From Acanthochlamys bracteata (taxonomy: Eukaryota; Streptophyta; Magnoliopsida; Pandanales; Velloziaceae): 64,000 nucleotides of DNA. Shown piece by piece: positions 40,800 through 54,865 of the stretch. Position 1 is the first letter of the stretch, and each line of letters starts with the position of its first letter. The notes under the pieces are model-generated. The model did not search any database. It was given only the letters and a program-made list of their open reading frames with translations, and had not been told where the DNA came from. A program made the translations under genes and the position numbers. The stretch spans positions 821,270 through 885,269 of the forward strand of contig CM034136.1 of the NCBI GenBank assembly GCA_019914995.1, read 5' to 3'.

Positions 40800-42165
40800 C
40801 TAATGTATGGCCGTTGTCTGGTTAGCGACGGCGCCGTCGCCGGCAACCTTAACGGGACTCGGGGGAAGATCTCCACCATCTGACAGCATCACCAGCCGTT
40901 CCACGAACCGTTCGATTCTTTCGCCGTTACTTTGAGTCATCAACCGTTTACCTCCAAGCGGCAATGTCTCGACGCTTTGCTGTCTCAGCATTCTCTTCCC
41001 TGCCTGTCTGACCGTCTCCGTTGTCGTTGGCGCCGGGATTTCTTGTTCTTCCGTCGTCACTCCGTTTGCCTGAAACGTATACGTTGCACTGACGTCTTAG
41101 CTAGCTGGACTGTTTCCGGTAGCTCAGCTAACTCGTAAAAGAACGAAACAAATTTATCTAAATAAAGCTAACCTGAATACGGACGTAATTCGTAGGATTC
41201 CAAGAGAAAGCGTTACTCATCATCTGATCGACAATGCCGGAAACACCATCGGCCACAATATCGACTGCATCAGCTTTCCACCCCATGCAACCGGAATATT
41301 GTTTCTTCTGTCGAAGATATTCCGGCGACATTCCGCCGTTGCCGATAGACAATAGCGTCAGATCTTCGACTCCGTAAACATTCGGAAAATCGCGCTTGTT
41401 GTGCAACACATGAGTCACTGCTGTAGCCGATGGGTTGTTCATAACAAGACCGCCGTCGACGGCAACGCAAGTCGTCTTCCGATCAGCAGATGAAATAATA
41501 CAAGGTTTAAACAAGCCCGGAGTCGCGGATGTTGCTCGGCAAACTCTCCACATTTCAAAATCGAAGCTGTTCGAACACGCTCCGGCAGTAGAGAACACGA
41601 ACGGCGCCGACGTATTGAGATCGTAGCACGGTATCAAAACATGTTTGCAAGTATCTCGCAGCATCAGCGCTCGTCCATCTTCTTTCCTACGCAGGGCATC
41701 GCGAAGCAAAGACTCGAAACTGCTGCTAGAGTACTTACAATTCCATCTCCGGAATATTCCGGCAGGGCGAAAAATACGACTCAAGTTGTCGTAAAGAAAT
41801 TCAACAGCCGCGCGAGCGGAGAACACCGGCCGACCTGACTCAGAATCAGCAACACTAATCAATGCGGCGAGAATACCGCCGACCCCGGTACCGGCTACAA
41901 GATCGAAGTAGTCAGTAATATAAGCGTCAGGGTTTGCAATTTTAGACCTGATAGAATCTTCGAGGTGTATTAACGCCTCGCCGGCGACAAGACCCCGAAT
42001 GCCGACGCCTCCATCGATCGAAAGAATGCGGGTTGTTTTTTTCGTCCGGCACCATGCTGCAGCTGGACTGGTTTGTTGCCAGTGTTCTACTTCTGGTGAT
42101 AACCATTTCTTCTCAAGGTGTGAGAAGATTTCCAAAGTTAGCTTGCTCATCTCTGCTGCTTCCAT
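40800..42165 (-). CDS. Patatin-like lipid acyl hydrolase, pPLAIII subgroup
   Basis: Two exons, 42165-41173 and 41069-40800, join in phase to 420 aa. The patatin fold is shown by the oxyanion-loop region ILSIDGGVGIRGL (Asp-Gly-Gly at residue 51), the nucleophile-elbow position AGTGVGGILA (residues 91-100), a long middle with LIPCYDLNTSAPFVF, and AVDGGLVMNNPSA with the catalytic-type Asp at about 237. The elbow reads GTGVGG and not the classic G-x-S-x-G, so the usual serine is replaced; this is a known trait of the plant pPLAIII subgroup, which still hydrolyses acyl lipids and affects cell elongation and wall composition. The C-terminal exon is charged and poorly conserved. No signal peptide is seen. 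Neighbours give no functional hint. Confidence 0.92.
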
Positions 42166-45100
42166 TCAATTCTAGTTTCACTGCTTCTGCTGCTGCTGGT
42201 GAAGGACAAGTAGTGCACGGAGCTGAAGTGGTTGTGATTTTTTCAGTGACGCATTGCAGTAGCGATGGTATCCGTGAAGAAGATAAATAAGAGAGAAGGG
42301 TATTGAAAACCGGCTGCTTTGAAGTTGTACTGAAAATAATAATACGTTTGGCTAAAATTATAATTTTTTTACTTTAATTTTTAATTTTTATAATTTAAAA
42401 ATGCAGAAAAACTTTAGGTAATAATATTTTATTATTATTTATTTATATTTTTAGTTAAAATGACTTATTTTTATAAATTTCTAAAATATAATTTTGTAAA
42501 AAAAAATTTCTCAATAAATACTTTGTAAGGCATGTGCAAATTTGTAATAATCAAATCTTACGATTTTGATTTGATGGAAAGATATTTCATTTTTCATGTA
42601 TTACTGTTTGATTGAGGAAATTTTTTAGCCTGTGTTTGTTCGTATAGAAGTGAAATTTTAATGAGTTATTTGAAAGTAATATTTCTAAATAATTTATAAA
42701 AATTAAATAAAAATATTTACTTAAAAAAATATTTTTTGGATCAGTTAAGGAGAGTTTGGCGGATTTAAGTAGATACACCTCTACCGATCAATTATGATTA
42801 ATTTGTTTAACTACATTACAAAAACAATTAAATAAATTATTAATTAAGTTTGTTTTACTAGAAATTCCTTTGACGTAGTTTTGGTTTTATTCTTAATGGA
42901 TATTTGAAAGTGCTTCTTAAGTGTTTCTCCATTTTTATTTTAATTTTTTATTTTTATAAATCTTCTATAGTATTATAAAAAGTCTTTTTAAATATTTGAA
43001 AAATATACATAATAAACTTTCATCTTGTATAATTTTATATTTTAAGCTAAAAAAAACTAATTTCTAAACTCTTAGAAAAACTATTTTTTAAAAAATTATT
43101 GCGGCTTTTGATCTGAAATTAAATTTTTTAAAGTGAATTCTTATAACTGAATTATTAGAAATAATATTAAATTATCAAAAATAATGTATTATTTTGTATT
43201 AAAAAATGAGTTGAGAATTTTTTTTTATTCTTTTCGTATAAAAATGAATTAGAAATAATTTTAATAAAAAAGTTATTTTTATGTGTAAAAAAATACACCC
43301 TAAATTATTGAGCAACACAAAACTAAAAAAAACCTATATCACCAAATCATATTATCAAGGCCTTAATTGTGTAAACAAAAAGATGAGTCTAAAAGAGAGG
43401 GTACAAGTAGTCACGTTCTGTAGGTACGAGTTAATAAATTTCTATAATAATTTAATTTTTTATTCATATTTGTTATATATTTTTAATTATAACAAAATTT
43501 TATTATTATTTATTTTATTAATTTTTAAAATCAAATATAAAATTTATTTATCAAAATTAAATAAAGTATCTTTATTTTAATAATTTTTCTGTCAAAAACA
43601 ATCCCAATACTCCCACCAGATTGTAGTACAGACTATATTTTTTTATAATCTGAAAGTAAAATTTTTTTTAAAAATTGTTATTAATTATTTAATTATACCT
43701 ATTATATAACTGAAATAATTTTAAAAAAATTATGTTTAGAAAGTTATATTTGGTAAAAAACGCACCTGTAGTAAGGGTAAAGTACCAGTTCCTATTTTCC
43801 CACTCCCTTGGAAATTCTGTTAGGTTTAAATATGAATTAGATTTAATTTCATATATAGAAAAAACTTAAACTTTTATATAGTAGCTTGTTTCTAAGATTA
43901 TTGATTTAATTTATAAATTGGATTAGACTTTTCAATATAAATTTAAAAATATATATTTCTTTACCTTTATAACTCTATTATTTTCAATAAAAAATTACTT
44001 TTTATTCACTTTTAGTTACAAAAAATCAATTTTAATTATTTTTTTCTAAATATAAAAATTTAACTGATTTTAATAATATTATTTATAATAATTTATTTTT
44101 TAAATAACTAATATTTATGTCTGATTCGAAGTGAACACATCTCTAACTTTAGGAGCATATTTAGGGGAGCTTTTTTTTTTAATTTATATTTTTTAATAAA
44201 ATTTTTAGAATGTTTTACAGAATTATTTAAAAAGTTTTAAAAGTGCAGAAAAATTTTATATCGTAAAATCTTCTTATCAGTTATTTTTATTATTTTTTAA
44301 AATTAAAAAAAAGTTCATTTTTAAAAAATTTTTTAAATACCTTTTCAATAAGCACTTTCAAATATTTAACAAAACTTTTAAATATTATAGGAGTGTTTGG
44401 TAGTGTTTATAAAATAAAATTTTTTTTAGAAACGAATTTTTTTTAATTCTAAAAAATACAATAAAAGAGTCACTGCATAAAATTTTTTAACACTCTCTAA
44501 ATTTTTAAATAAAATTTTTATATACTTATTAAATAAATATTACAAATATAAAATTAAAAAATCAAAAAACTTTTTTTTATAAGCAATGCCAAAAAGCCTA
44601 ATAAGTTTTCCCACGTGAATTGCTTCTGCTGCATGCATGCAAACGTCGACAGTTGATAGTGTGTTCTTACGTAAAAGAAATTTCTTAAAAACTAAATTAA
44701 TTTTATATAGTGTTGCTAAAAGTAAATTTAATTTTTTATAAATTTAAACAATAATTTATATTTAAAAATATAAACAGAACACATTTTAAATATTGGTAGC
44801 TGTGTATGTGATTTTTTTGCTCCAGCTATATAACTCCATGCACTGAAGACTAAAAAAGTTTAATTTTATATTAAATTCTAATTTAACATTTTTATTTGCA
44901 CAATTTTTAATATAATTTTATTTTTTAATCAACTTTTTAAAATAATTAAATATAAAAATTAAACTATATTTTTAATTTTTTTATTTTTTTTTTTTTTTTC
45001 ACTAAAACAAAACTTACTTAGAAACTTTTAAACCACGCCATAACTGGTTTTACAATTAGCGCGTGTTTATCAACGCATCAAATTTATTTTTTTAAATTCA

Positions 45101-47917
45101 TTTTTAATATTATATATATAAATTAAAATAAAATATTTTTATTATAAATTCTTTTAAAAGATTTATCTTAAAATTTACTATAAATATTAAATTAATATAT
45201 AATTTATTTTTTATAAATATTTTTAATTTTTAAATTAATTTTTAAAAAATTTACTTCACTCACTTTATTTATAAGATAAATACGTTCTTAGTACATGTTT
45301 ACAAACATCTTTCATTTAAAATAAATGAGAAGTTTAAAATAATATTTTTAAAAAAAATTTAACTTTAAACTAATTATTTAAAATTTATTTTATTAAATGT
45401 TTTATTTTTAATTTAATTTTTAAATTTAGTTTTTAGAATTTCTAAACTCTAATTCAGCTACTTGGTAAACACGCTCTTAGTAACAACGAAAGTCGGTGCA
45501 ATTAAAGTTATAGCAGCGCGAGCTGCGCGTGCCACGTGCTCATGGATCTCCTGGTCATGGGTTGACCGTGCACACTACTACTGCACGAGAATTAATGAAT
45601 AGAAATTTATGTGAATTTTCTATTTGAGTTTATTTTAGTAAGTGTTTTTCTTTCTCTGAGAAATCGTTTATGAAGCTAGTACACATGAAGAAATAACTCA
45701 ATAGTGAAGAACTAGTGATATCTTGGAGCGTAAAACACTCAATAATTTTATTTTCTCTATTTAAATTTTAAATAGTGTATCTATTTCAATAATATAAAAA
45801 AATTAGAACTTTAATTTGACATACAAAACTCTAATTAATTTTTTATTTATATACATACAAAACTCTAATTAATATTTTTATTTATACATTTCTCAATATA
45901 ATTATATTTTCTAATTTTAATATATTTCTAAAATTATTAAATATAAATATTAAATTATATTTTTACTTTATTTTTCAAAAAAATCTATTTTTTATTTTTT
46001 TACTTTACAGAACTCAATTATATTTTAAACATGCCCTCCCTTACAGTTGCCATTTTTTTCTTCCGGTTGCCGGTCAACAGCATGCTTTTACATGCAGGGT
46101 ATATTTATTTCAAATCAAAAATAACTTTCGGAATTTAAAAAAAATTTTATGAAATATATTTTTATTTTTAGTTCTATTTTTAAAAATATTTATTAAATGT
46201 AATAATAAATAATAATAAAATTTTACAATATAAAAGTGTTTAAATTTTAAAAATAAAGTTTATAAAAAATTATTTAAAACATATTAATAAAATAAATAAG
46301 TAAAAACTATTCCATAAACAACGTCAAATAACATCTTTTTCTATACATTAGATTATATTATTTTATAAATTTAAGTTTACAATATTAGTGGTGTCACAGC
46401 AATCGTGCAGCTAGATATCCATGTGAGAATTTTTACGAGCATTTTTCGTGTCTCTAAATTAATTTGATGTGAATAATTAAATCTCAGGCTAAAACCCTAT
46501 GACAAAAGAAGTTCATAGATGAGCCAAACATGTTGGCTTTTTGTTAGCCGCAAGTTGCGCCAAGAGAAAATTGGAAATTTGTTTCTACAGTGTTTGTCCA
46601 AGAGGAATCCTAAGAAATCATGTCTGTCTGCTCCTTCAAGGGCATTTCTTTTCTCACAATTCGTCTCCGTTTATTTTCTATGTAACTTACATTGACGGTC
46701 CATCCTAAAAACACAGATTTAGAATTTCACAAATCAATGATAACATTAAAATGAAATAAAGAAAAGAAAACTCCAAGGACTTGTATAATTCAATATAAGT
46801 AATTTTTTTCAACTAAAAAATTACTTCTAAAAATTTTTTCGATAAATTTATTTTCACAAACTAACTTTCCGATAACTTATTTTTCAGAAACTCATTCCTT
46901 GACAAGTCGACGTGCCCCAAGCCAAAACTCAATTAAGAATGTGAATTGATAAAAACTCTTCTTATTAAGAGTGACAAAAGAAAACTTAAGATAATTTGAT
47001 CAGACTTCTAAAATAATGACTATAGATAATAGTCATAACAAACAATGATATTAAAGGATCCACAAACAATAATATCAATCTCATGTGTCATCAAAGATTT
47101 GACAATACAGGTAGTTTACTAGCTCACTAGCAGTTCCAGTATTTTTTTCCTCATGTATGGATATTCTGGCTGTGGTCCTTTTGTAGCCAGTTGTAAATGT
47201 TTCTCATTCACCACATGCAAACAAGATCTCCTTTGATCACAAAATACCTAGAGAGCAGCACAGAATATCTATTCTTAACTGTAGTACCTGAGCACTCAGC
47301 TCCCACTAAAATCCACGCGTCCTTGCCTGCAGCTGCAATGCCTTCAGATTAGATGGTAAGGGTACCAACTCTTATTCCTATTACGCATCATATGTATCAA
47401 GAAACTTACACATACCTTAGAAGTGTATTACTCCATAGAAGCCAACTCATACGAAGCTGAGTGCAGGTCATGGATTTCTAAGCATGTCGACTATTGAGGC
47501 TTTAAGAGTTTCTGTGTGCACAATAATCATTTTGATGCATCTCCACATAAGCAAATCAACCCACAGATTGGTTCTCATGCACAAGATCTTCATAAGTTAC
47601 GATAAGTCCTGGATCTCTGGCGTACTATGCCAACTCATGTAGATCTTTGGCATACAACACCATTTACACCGTACAATATAAATCTGAAATTGTACCTTTC
47701 ATGTTGATAAATAATCATTATGAACTATCGTTAGCACTTTACTCTGCAGTATTCATAAGGATATGATATGGTACATTTATGGCGACTTAAGAGAATATTA
47801 TGAGTAAACGTATGACGATATCATATGTCATGTATACACAACTATACTATGTTTGTTGCAATATAAGAGACATTAACACAGCTACAGAAACATACTGATG
47901 TTTCAAATTGATTATAC
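42166..47917. other. Gene-poor AT-rich region (5.7 kb)
   Basis: No gene can be supported. 42350-46400 is extremely AT-rich and made of degenerate poly-A/T blocks and MITE-like remnants, several opening with phrases such as GTGTTTGGTAGTG (near 44393) or GCGTGTTTATCAACG (45060). Two GC-richer islands stand out: 44625-44680 with CATGCATG, and 45490-45600 with GCGCGAGCTGCGCG and a CACGTG. 46400-47900 has ordinary composition and may hold the 3' UTR of the J-protein gene; a 42-codon coding-like stretch lies on the minus strand at 47333-47208. Confidence 0.5.
45490..45600. promoter_or_regulatory. GC-richer island with a G-box (CACGTG) in AT-rich DNA
   Basis: A roughly 110-bp island contains a near-palindrome GCGCGAGCTGCGCG (about 45515-45528), CACGTG at 45533-45538 and GGTCATGGGTTGACC-like symmetry near 45550. 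The G-box binds bZIP and bHLH factors in plants. It is far from any annotated start, so a regulatory role is only a guess. Confidence 0.25.
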
Positions 47918-50900
47918 TTATAACCAATCTACATATTCAGTTGAAACTGGAGGCTGCTGGCTTTTGGGCTCTTGATACCTTTTGTTCTCAAAATCAGCTT
48001 TGCTGATCAGAGAGTCAAGGAAAGCTACCTCAGCAGGGTCGTAAGGGGAATTCAAGACACTGGCAAAAGAAAATACTCGAAATTGGTTAGAAAAATGAAC
48101 TAGGATTTATTAGATAAGCCATGTGGTAGCAGCATAACCAATTATTTACCTATTTAGCTGATCCTCAAGGATGGCCCTTTGTGCTGGAGTGACATAGTGG
48201 ATACATCTCCTCGGGCACTGACCGACGGCGAGTTGGATGAGATAGTCTTCACCATGACCTGACAGAATAGTAAATACTAATTAAGGGAACTCGAGGCATG
48301 AGAGGTTCAATTTTGACAAACACGGTAACTTAAAAGACCGGTTCAAGCAAAGGTGAAAGGTTATCTTCAAGCAGGATACATTCTCATAGCATCTGTGCAA
48401 CATAATAGCACATTTCCAAAAGAACAGCTCAATGAAAATAATATTATGAAAACAATTTAGTCACTGTCTATAGTTGAAGAAACATTTACAGTCTAGTTAA
48501 ATGGAAAAACAAAATCTTATAAAGAAGCAAGGTAGGCAGTTCCAAAGGAGCTATGATGTCTTAGTGAGTCCTGGAACCTTCACTGACCATCCAATAAGCA
48601 TTATTATGGTCACTAGCCTCTATCATGCTTATAATCTATGATTTGCCATGTATCCTTATAAAGTTCTATATGTATATATATGAGGATATAAAATGATTAT
48701 GCCTGAAATGTGTCCATGCTTTCATGCGTTATAAACACCAATGCTTAACTTAAAAATATTTAGAATCATTGACATCCAGACAATTATCTTCAAACAAAGG
48801 TTGTTGCAAAGAAGGTCAAACAACCAAAAATTCTGAAAGAACTGGAGAAGATCTTAGGACCTAGTTAGAGAAGCCACATTACTTTGTTGAAAGTGCACAG
48901 AAGCGAACAAAGTTTCATATCTATCATTTGCAAGCTGAAGTCAACCTATTAAGAAAGATAGCATACCTTGAAAAATAGCTCTTGCTGTGCCATTTTCTGA
49001 TGTAAATGTGAAGGCATGAGGTGCTCTTTTGACACAGGAATATGGGCATCCTGCATACAGAAGGAAGCTCTTGTGAGAACTATAATGTAGGTACCTAAAC
49101 ACAAGGCAATGCACCCAATTAGATCATAAAGCTTAGAGGACCTTCATTACTCATGAAGCAAACAGGCAGCAGAACAACCTTCGGCAAAGAATTACGAAGG
49201 TAAGATATTGACTTTAAGTATTTCTTTGGAAAAAACATTGATCGCCAATAGGGTACTAAGTCATGATAGTGTAGATTTGTTGGCTAAAAGCACTTTCTTA
49301 ATGAAAAAGTGCTCTCTTGAGTGTTTAGTTCGTCACAAGAGTGCTTAAATTGACAAAGGATTTGTAGAGATTTGCCTACAAAAGTGCTTCTACCAAAAGA
49401 AGTCTCTTAGTGCTTCTAGAGAGAAGAACTTTTGTCATAATGGCCCGCTTGATGGAGAAGTACTTTCATTAGTGAAAGTACTTTTAAAAAATATTATCCA
49501 ATCAATAAAAAATCTTTATAAAAAATACTTTTTCATAAAATACTTTTACTCAAAAGAGAAGCCAAAACAAACAAAGTCTAAAATTGTCTGGTACTAAAAT
49601 TGCTCCTCAATTATCTATTTTGACTCAATAAGTAAATGTTGCTTCAAAAATGCAAAATCATAGAATATCACCTTTTCCAATGCATAAAGTTTCATTTACG
49701 AAGATATCAGCAGCCTCGCACTCAGGTTCCTCAAAAGGATCATTTGAGTATGCCCTACGTACAGCCAAAGACTGTTAATGTAAAAATATTTGATAGCAAT
49801 AGAAGATGGAAACGAAGAAATTGACAATAAGTTCTTTCCAAATTGACTATTTGTTCTTCTGTTAGAGGTGTTGCAGAAATGTCTGCAATCGAGTAAATAG
49901 CTATTTGGACGAATGGATCGGATCGAATTGGAAAATGCATTTCTAAATAATTAGAAAAAGACTGAAGAAAGAGTCTACTTTCAACTAAAAATAGTCTTAT
50001 GGCAAGCTAACGGATCTAATATAATGCATTAACCTTTTGATGAGAAGTGTATGTGAAGGGAGATCCAATTGTGCTCATCAAAATAATTAGAATTGGAATG
50101 GCATTGAATTCCAAATAACAAATTTAGAAATAAAAACTTTTGGTGATGGATATACCTCTTAGAATCGGTTCTGTACTTATCAGTTAGTGTCTGCATCCGA
50201 AATCAACAATTACTTTCAATAACAACAAAAAGCAGAAAAACATGTAAGCAAAGTTTCTGCAATAGAAGTCAAGTTCAAAATCTCCTTATTCATCTTTTAA
50301 GAGACCGCAAAGTCACTCAATTATAGATGTTAAGGCACGAAAGGTGTACCTATCTGACTACTTCACGAAGATCTTACATAACATACATCACAGTGAAATG
50401 GACCGAAGGTTCAATCATTCAAACACACCTGAATTTTGACAGTTACAAATTTGCAGCCCAAAGCTTTTAACTAAATAGTATAGATTCCTAAACTTCTAAA
50501 ATCGCTTCAACCATAGCCAGACTTTTGATGATATGTAGTGATAGCATCCACACCTTTATCCCACTAAGAAGGCGAGCATCTCCCATCAGATTTAGAAAAT
50601 TTATGAAAATTTTTGTGAAAGAAGTGTGTATTCTCTTGCTAACAGATAGCAATTTACCTAAATATACCGTAAGAAAAATGAAGACATCCATAAACCCAGT
50701 AGTAAAACGTCCTAAATTCATACTTACAACTTTTACATTCATACCAAAATATCGAATACGGAAATGACTAAAAATTTCTTACGGTTACCTCATAAGCCTG
50801 AATTATACGCCTCATAATTACATCTGAATCTTTTGAATCCCTGCAAACATCAGGATGAAATTCTTTAACCTGCAATGCGGTAATCGTTGATTTACATTTA

Positions 50901-51280
50901 TAGTATTTATGGCAAAAACATCAATCCAACTGCTTTTAGCATGAACTGGACTAAAACATCCAAACAAATATAATGTGCTACAGGTAAATGCATTGTAATA
51001 AACAAGATATCGAAGGAGAAGCACTTACTCGGTTTCGAAAAGCAGATTTCAGCTTCTCCGGTGTGCAATTAACAGAATCGATTCCGAGAATCTGGAACGG
51101 AGAAGCAGACGGTTTTGAAACCCAATCCAAATCTTCATTATATTGCCTCTTCGCTTTCACTGATGCTGCTGATGTTCTTCTTCGATTTCTAGGGTTTCTG
51201 CGATTGGGATCGTGACAAGAATCGATTCTTGTTTGAAATTTCGAGAGTTGGGAGGAGAGAAGTAGCTGCAATCTTCCCAT
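47918..51280 (-). CDS. Chloroplast J-domain protein with ferredoxin-like 4Fe-4S domain (DJC77-like)
   Basis: Seven exons join in phase: 51280-51029, 50869-50789, 50190-50156, 49754-49672, 49050-48967, 48258-48150 and 48059-47918 (261 aa). The N-terminus is rich in Arg and Ser and poor in acid, fitting a plastid transit peptide. A J-domain follows at about residues 60-110 with the HPD motif (KEFHPDV, residues 89-91) that stimulates Hsp70 ATPase. Then comes a ferredoxin-like domain with CIGKGCPYSC (Cys147, 152, 156) and a later [15 protein letters not shown], placed to bind an iron-sulfur cluster. This J plus ferredoxin pairing is found in the small plastid group DJC76/DJC77/DJC82 of Arabidopsis; assignment to DJC77 is from memory. 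No lesion is seen. Confidence 0.9.
49265..49585. mobile_element. Hairpin-forming MITE-like element in J-protein intron 4
   Basis: The left edge TTTGTTGGCTAAAAGCAC and, on the other strand, the right edge TTTGTTTTGGCTTCTC form an imperfect terminal inverted repeat. The interior is packed with AAAGTGCT, AAGTGCTTCT and GAAGTACTTTC units in both orientations, which could fold on themselves. The same vocabulary occurs in RPN5 intron 6 (4720-4990). No coding frame is present. Confidence 0.5.
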
Positions 51281-52689
51281 TGGGTTGTCTAGGAGTGAAG
51301 TGAAATGAAAGTAGTGGATTATATTTTATTTTTGAAAAGAAAAATCAAATGAATCACATTTTTTAATATCTCTTTTATTTTAATCATGATTTATAATGCT
51401 CTCAAAAATTGGAAACACTTTTATGTAGTATGTAAAATAAAAAATTTTAAAATATTTTTAAAATATGTTAATTTTTTTATTTAAAAAATTATAAAAATAA
51501 TAATAATAAATTTTTATGACATAAATTTTATTAATTTTTAAATAAAATTTGTAAATTTTATAAAATATGATTAAAAATTACATAATAAAAAAGAATTTTG
51601 AAAATTTTTCATACGCATGCTAAGGTGTACAATTTCACATAAAGTGACTATCTGAGATATGATTTATAAAAAAAATAAATTTCTTAAAATTAAATTATAG
51701 GAAAATAAATTATTGTTAAAAAAAAAATTACTTGAAGATAAAATTTTGAGAAATAATGTTTAGTTTTGTATACAAAAGAGCACACTCTAAATATAAGAAC
51801 ACATTTATATAAGGTAAGACTTGATATGCCAACTTTCTTAATAACTAAAAACTTTAAAATAAATAGTTAATTGATTAATATATGTATTTAACTTGCAACA
51901 ATAAAACTTTATTTGAATGATATGCATTCAATATATGATATAATTAGCAGTTGATATTAAATTACAATAAAATAGAAAAAATTGAAGGACACATGTTTAT
52001 TTTATTAAAAAAATATTTTTAAAAATGATTTATTATAATTATTTTTAAATTTATAAATTTATTTTCAGTTACTAACTTTTTTATATTTTTCTATAATTTT
52101 ATTTTTATAAAACTCACATGGCTTTAAATAAAACTAGTAGCGTGCCCAAAATCTACCTAAATATGAAGGAAACTAGTAGCAGAAGCATAAGGAATCTTCT
52201 TCACCTACCACACCAACTACATCCACCCATTTATTTTATTCACTTTACTTTATATCCACTCTACAAACCACTAAAGAGCACAAGACCACTAGTTAGGTTG
52301 AACTTCCATATAGCAGATTATTGGCTTTCATTAATTAATCATCTCTAAAAGTTCCCATCAAGTGTTGTTTGTTTGAAGTACTTTTTTAGAATAAAAAATG
52401 TTTTTATTATATTTTAAGAAACGAATTTTATTTCTTGTGACTAAAAAACTAAAATAAATAATAATAAAATTTATTACGTAAAATTTTTTTATACATTCTA
52501 AAATTTTAAATATATTATATAAAATATTGTAAAAAAATTATTGATAAATATAAATAAAAAGTTTAAAAAGAGCTTTTGAGAAATGCATTATCAAACGCAT
52601 CCGAAGACACTTAACTTGCAAAACTAAGCATATTCACTTCCATTTTCTTTGATATTATAATTTTGCATTTTATTTTCGAAGCAAACATA

Positions 52690-52907
52690 AAAAAATTATA
52701 AAGAGTTGTATTTTCATATATATATATATATATAAAGAGATATGGACACTATCTTTCCAATTTATAATCGAAATGATTTCTAAATTTAATATTCACCATT
52801 AAATAAGAATATTATGTGTTAGAATATACTGATAAAATTTTAACTTAATTAGACTACGAATCGACTTCTATTATGCCATTAATGAAGATGACAGAAAAAA
52901 ATAAAAC

Positions 52908-52946
<39 letters not shown>

Positions 52947-53520
52947 CATTTTGATCAAGTAATCGGATAAAGATCAATTTGTGATTTAATATAGCTGAAA
53001 TTTTGTTAGTATATTTTTAATTTATAGTTTTTTATATGCAATGATACAAGTTAATTTTTGAGATCTCACCATCAAAAATGAAAGAGGGCATGTTTCGGAG
53101 TGTCTTCAAGCAGGGAGTGCTTATATCCGTCTCATATATATGATTGGGATAGAGGCATATCGACTCTTATCCCACTCATAGAAAATTTCAAATTCAATCT
53201 CTTCTATTGGATATGAAAAATTATGAATTAGAAACAAGTTGATAAAATTTTAACTCAATCAGATTACGAATTAACTTTCATCTGACTTTCTGAATAAGAT
53301 GATAGAAAAAAGACTATATATTTTGAAATTTTTCTTTTTATTTTATTATCTTGATTAAAAAATCAGATAAAAATTGATTTATTATCGGATTGAGCTAAAA
53401 TTTTATTATCAATTTCTAAGTACTAATTCTTCATATCCAACGATAAAATATCGAATTTAAAACTTTCTACCTATGTCGTGCTAATGTTTGCAGATGTGCG
53501 CATAAAAAAACGATATGCTC
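52690..53520. repeat. Two foldback units of a 100-bp inverted module family
   Basis: Unit 1 (about 52745-53050) and unit 2 (about 53150-53475) each contain a reverse module, such as the segment ending TTAGACTACGAATCGAC near 52864 and TCAGATTACGAATTAAC near 53275, followed by a forward module with GATTTATTATCGGATTGAG near 53370. TA runs at 52716-52733 and 52915-52942 interrupt unit 1. Unit 2 is preceded by GGGATAGAGGCATATCG. The modules match those at 56960-58460. Confidence 0.6.
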
Positions 53521-54865
53521 ATATATATATATTCAAAGAAATTTAAAAACAATAAGGTCACACTTTAAGATTAAATTTTTTCTTGTAGGTTTTCTATTTC
53601 TAAAAGAACATCAACATACCTTATTTTTGATGAAGTCAACACAATTCGTCTACCATAGTATTTGGAAATTTTCATATAGGAACAAGAAGAAACAGAAAAC
53701 AAGTTGGACCATCAACATCTATTATTAATTTTTTGACAAAGGAGTGAAAAATTGGAATCTTTACTTGTTAAGTAATAATTGATTACTGTTTTTTTCTTCT
53801 TATGGGAGGACCATTGACATACTTGAAATGAGCATACTAAGTTAATTATATATTTTTATATTTCATATTTGTTTCTCTTTTTATGAGTGAGGACCGTTAT
53901 TATTATTTTTTGCTTGCTCATATTTAGTTGAGCTGTTAAAATCAGATTCAGATTTCCTTTTTTTTGAAGATAAGAAAGATAAATAGTTGTTTCTTGTTGA
54001 TCTAGTTTCTAGATTATGTATTAACCTTAAGAAATTTTTATTAACATTTCTACTAATAGATCTTAACTCTTTAAAATTATGTTTTTGCCTCTGAAAAGTT
54101 AAAATATTAGAATATAAAGTTACTACATCTAAATTTAAATTCTAGCTTCTAATTTATTTAAATAATAATTACTAAAGAAATTGTTTGCATGTAAGAGTCT
54201 CTCATCTGTATAAGTGCAAGTTTTAATTGCAATAAAGTTTACTTTCTCCTTTCTTATTTTGAGTTTTGCCATTTTATATGTTTCAATTATTATTTCGAAT
54301 TTTATTTTCACTTTCACACCAAATTTTACTCTATTAAAACGTAATTCTAAATTTTACTTTATATATTTCAATTACTAATTCGAACTTCACTTTACTTTTC
54401 ATCTAATTTTATTTTATGAAACTCATTTTTGTGAACTTATTTTCATTCAATTAAAACACGTTCAAAAGTACAAAATGGTGACATTGTTTTAGAATAATGA
54501 GTATGTTTTAAAGGTTCACATTTAGCTGCATAGTTATATTTATGCATTAAAGACGGATTTACTTCATCCAAAAAGTAATTTTTAAAAAAAAGTACTTTTA
54601 GATAATTTTGATGTATTTTACTTTTATAAATTTATATTTTGGTAAGTTATTTTAAAAATTTTTTAAAAAACTTTTTTCTGATTAAGTAAGCAAGCGCAAA
54701 CGTGTGAAAAATGAATTGTTATTCTGATTCTTTACAAAACCAAACAATTACCAAAAAAGTTGCAGGTACCAAAATTTGCGAAAAGCAACTTTGTAAGACC
54801 TTTCTTTTCAGTTTCAGTACCGCACTATATTAATAGTCGTTTATTAGCAGCTCGCCAGTTCAAAT

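Noticed and set aside
43281..43580. 99-residue plus-strand frame rich in Ile, Lys, Asn and Tyr
   Set aside because: Composition simply reflects AT-rich DNA; no domain or start context supports it.
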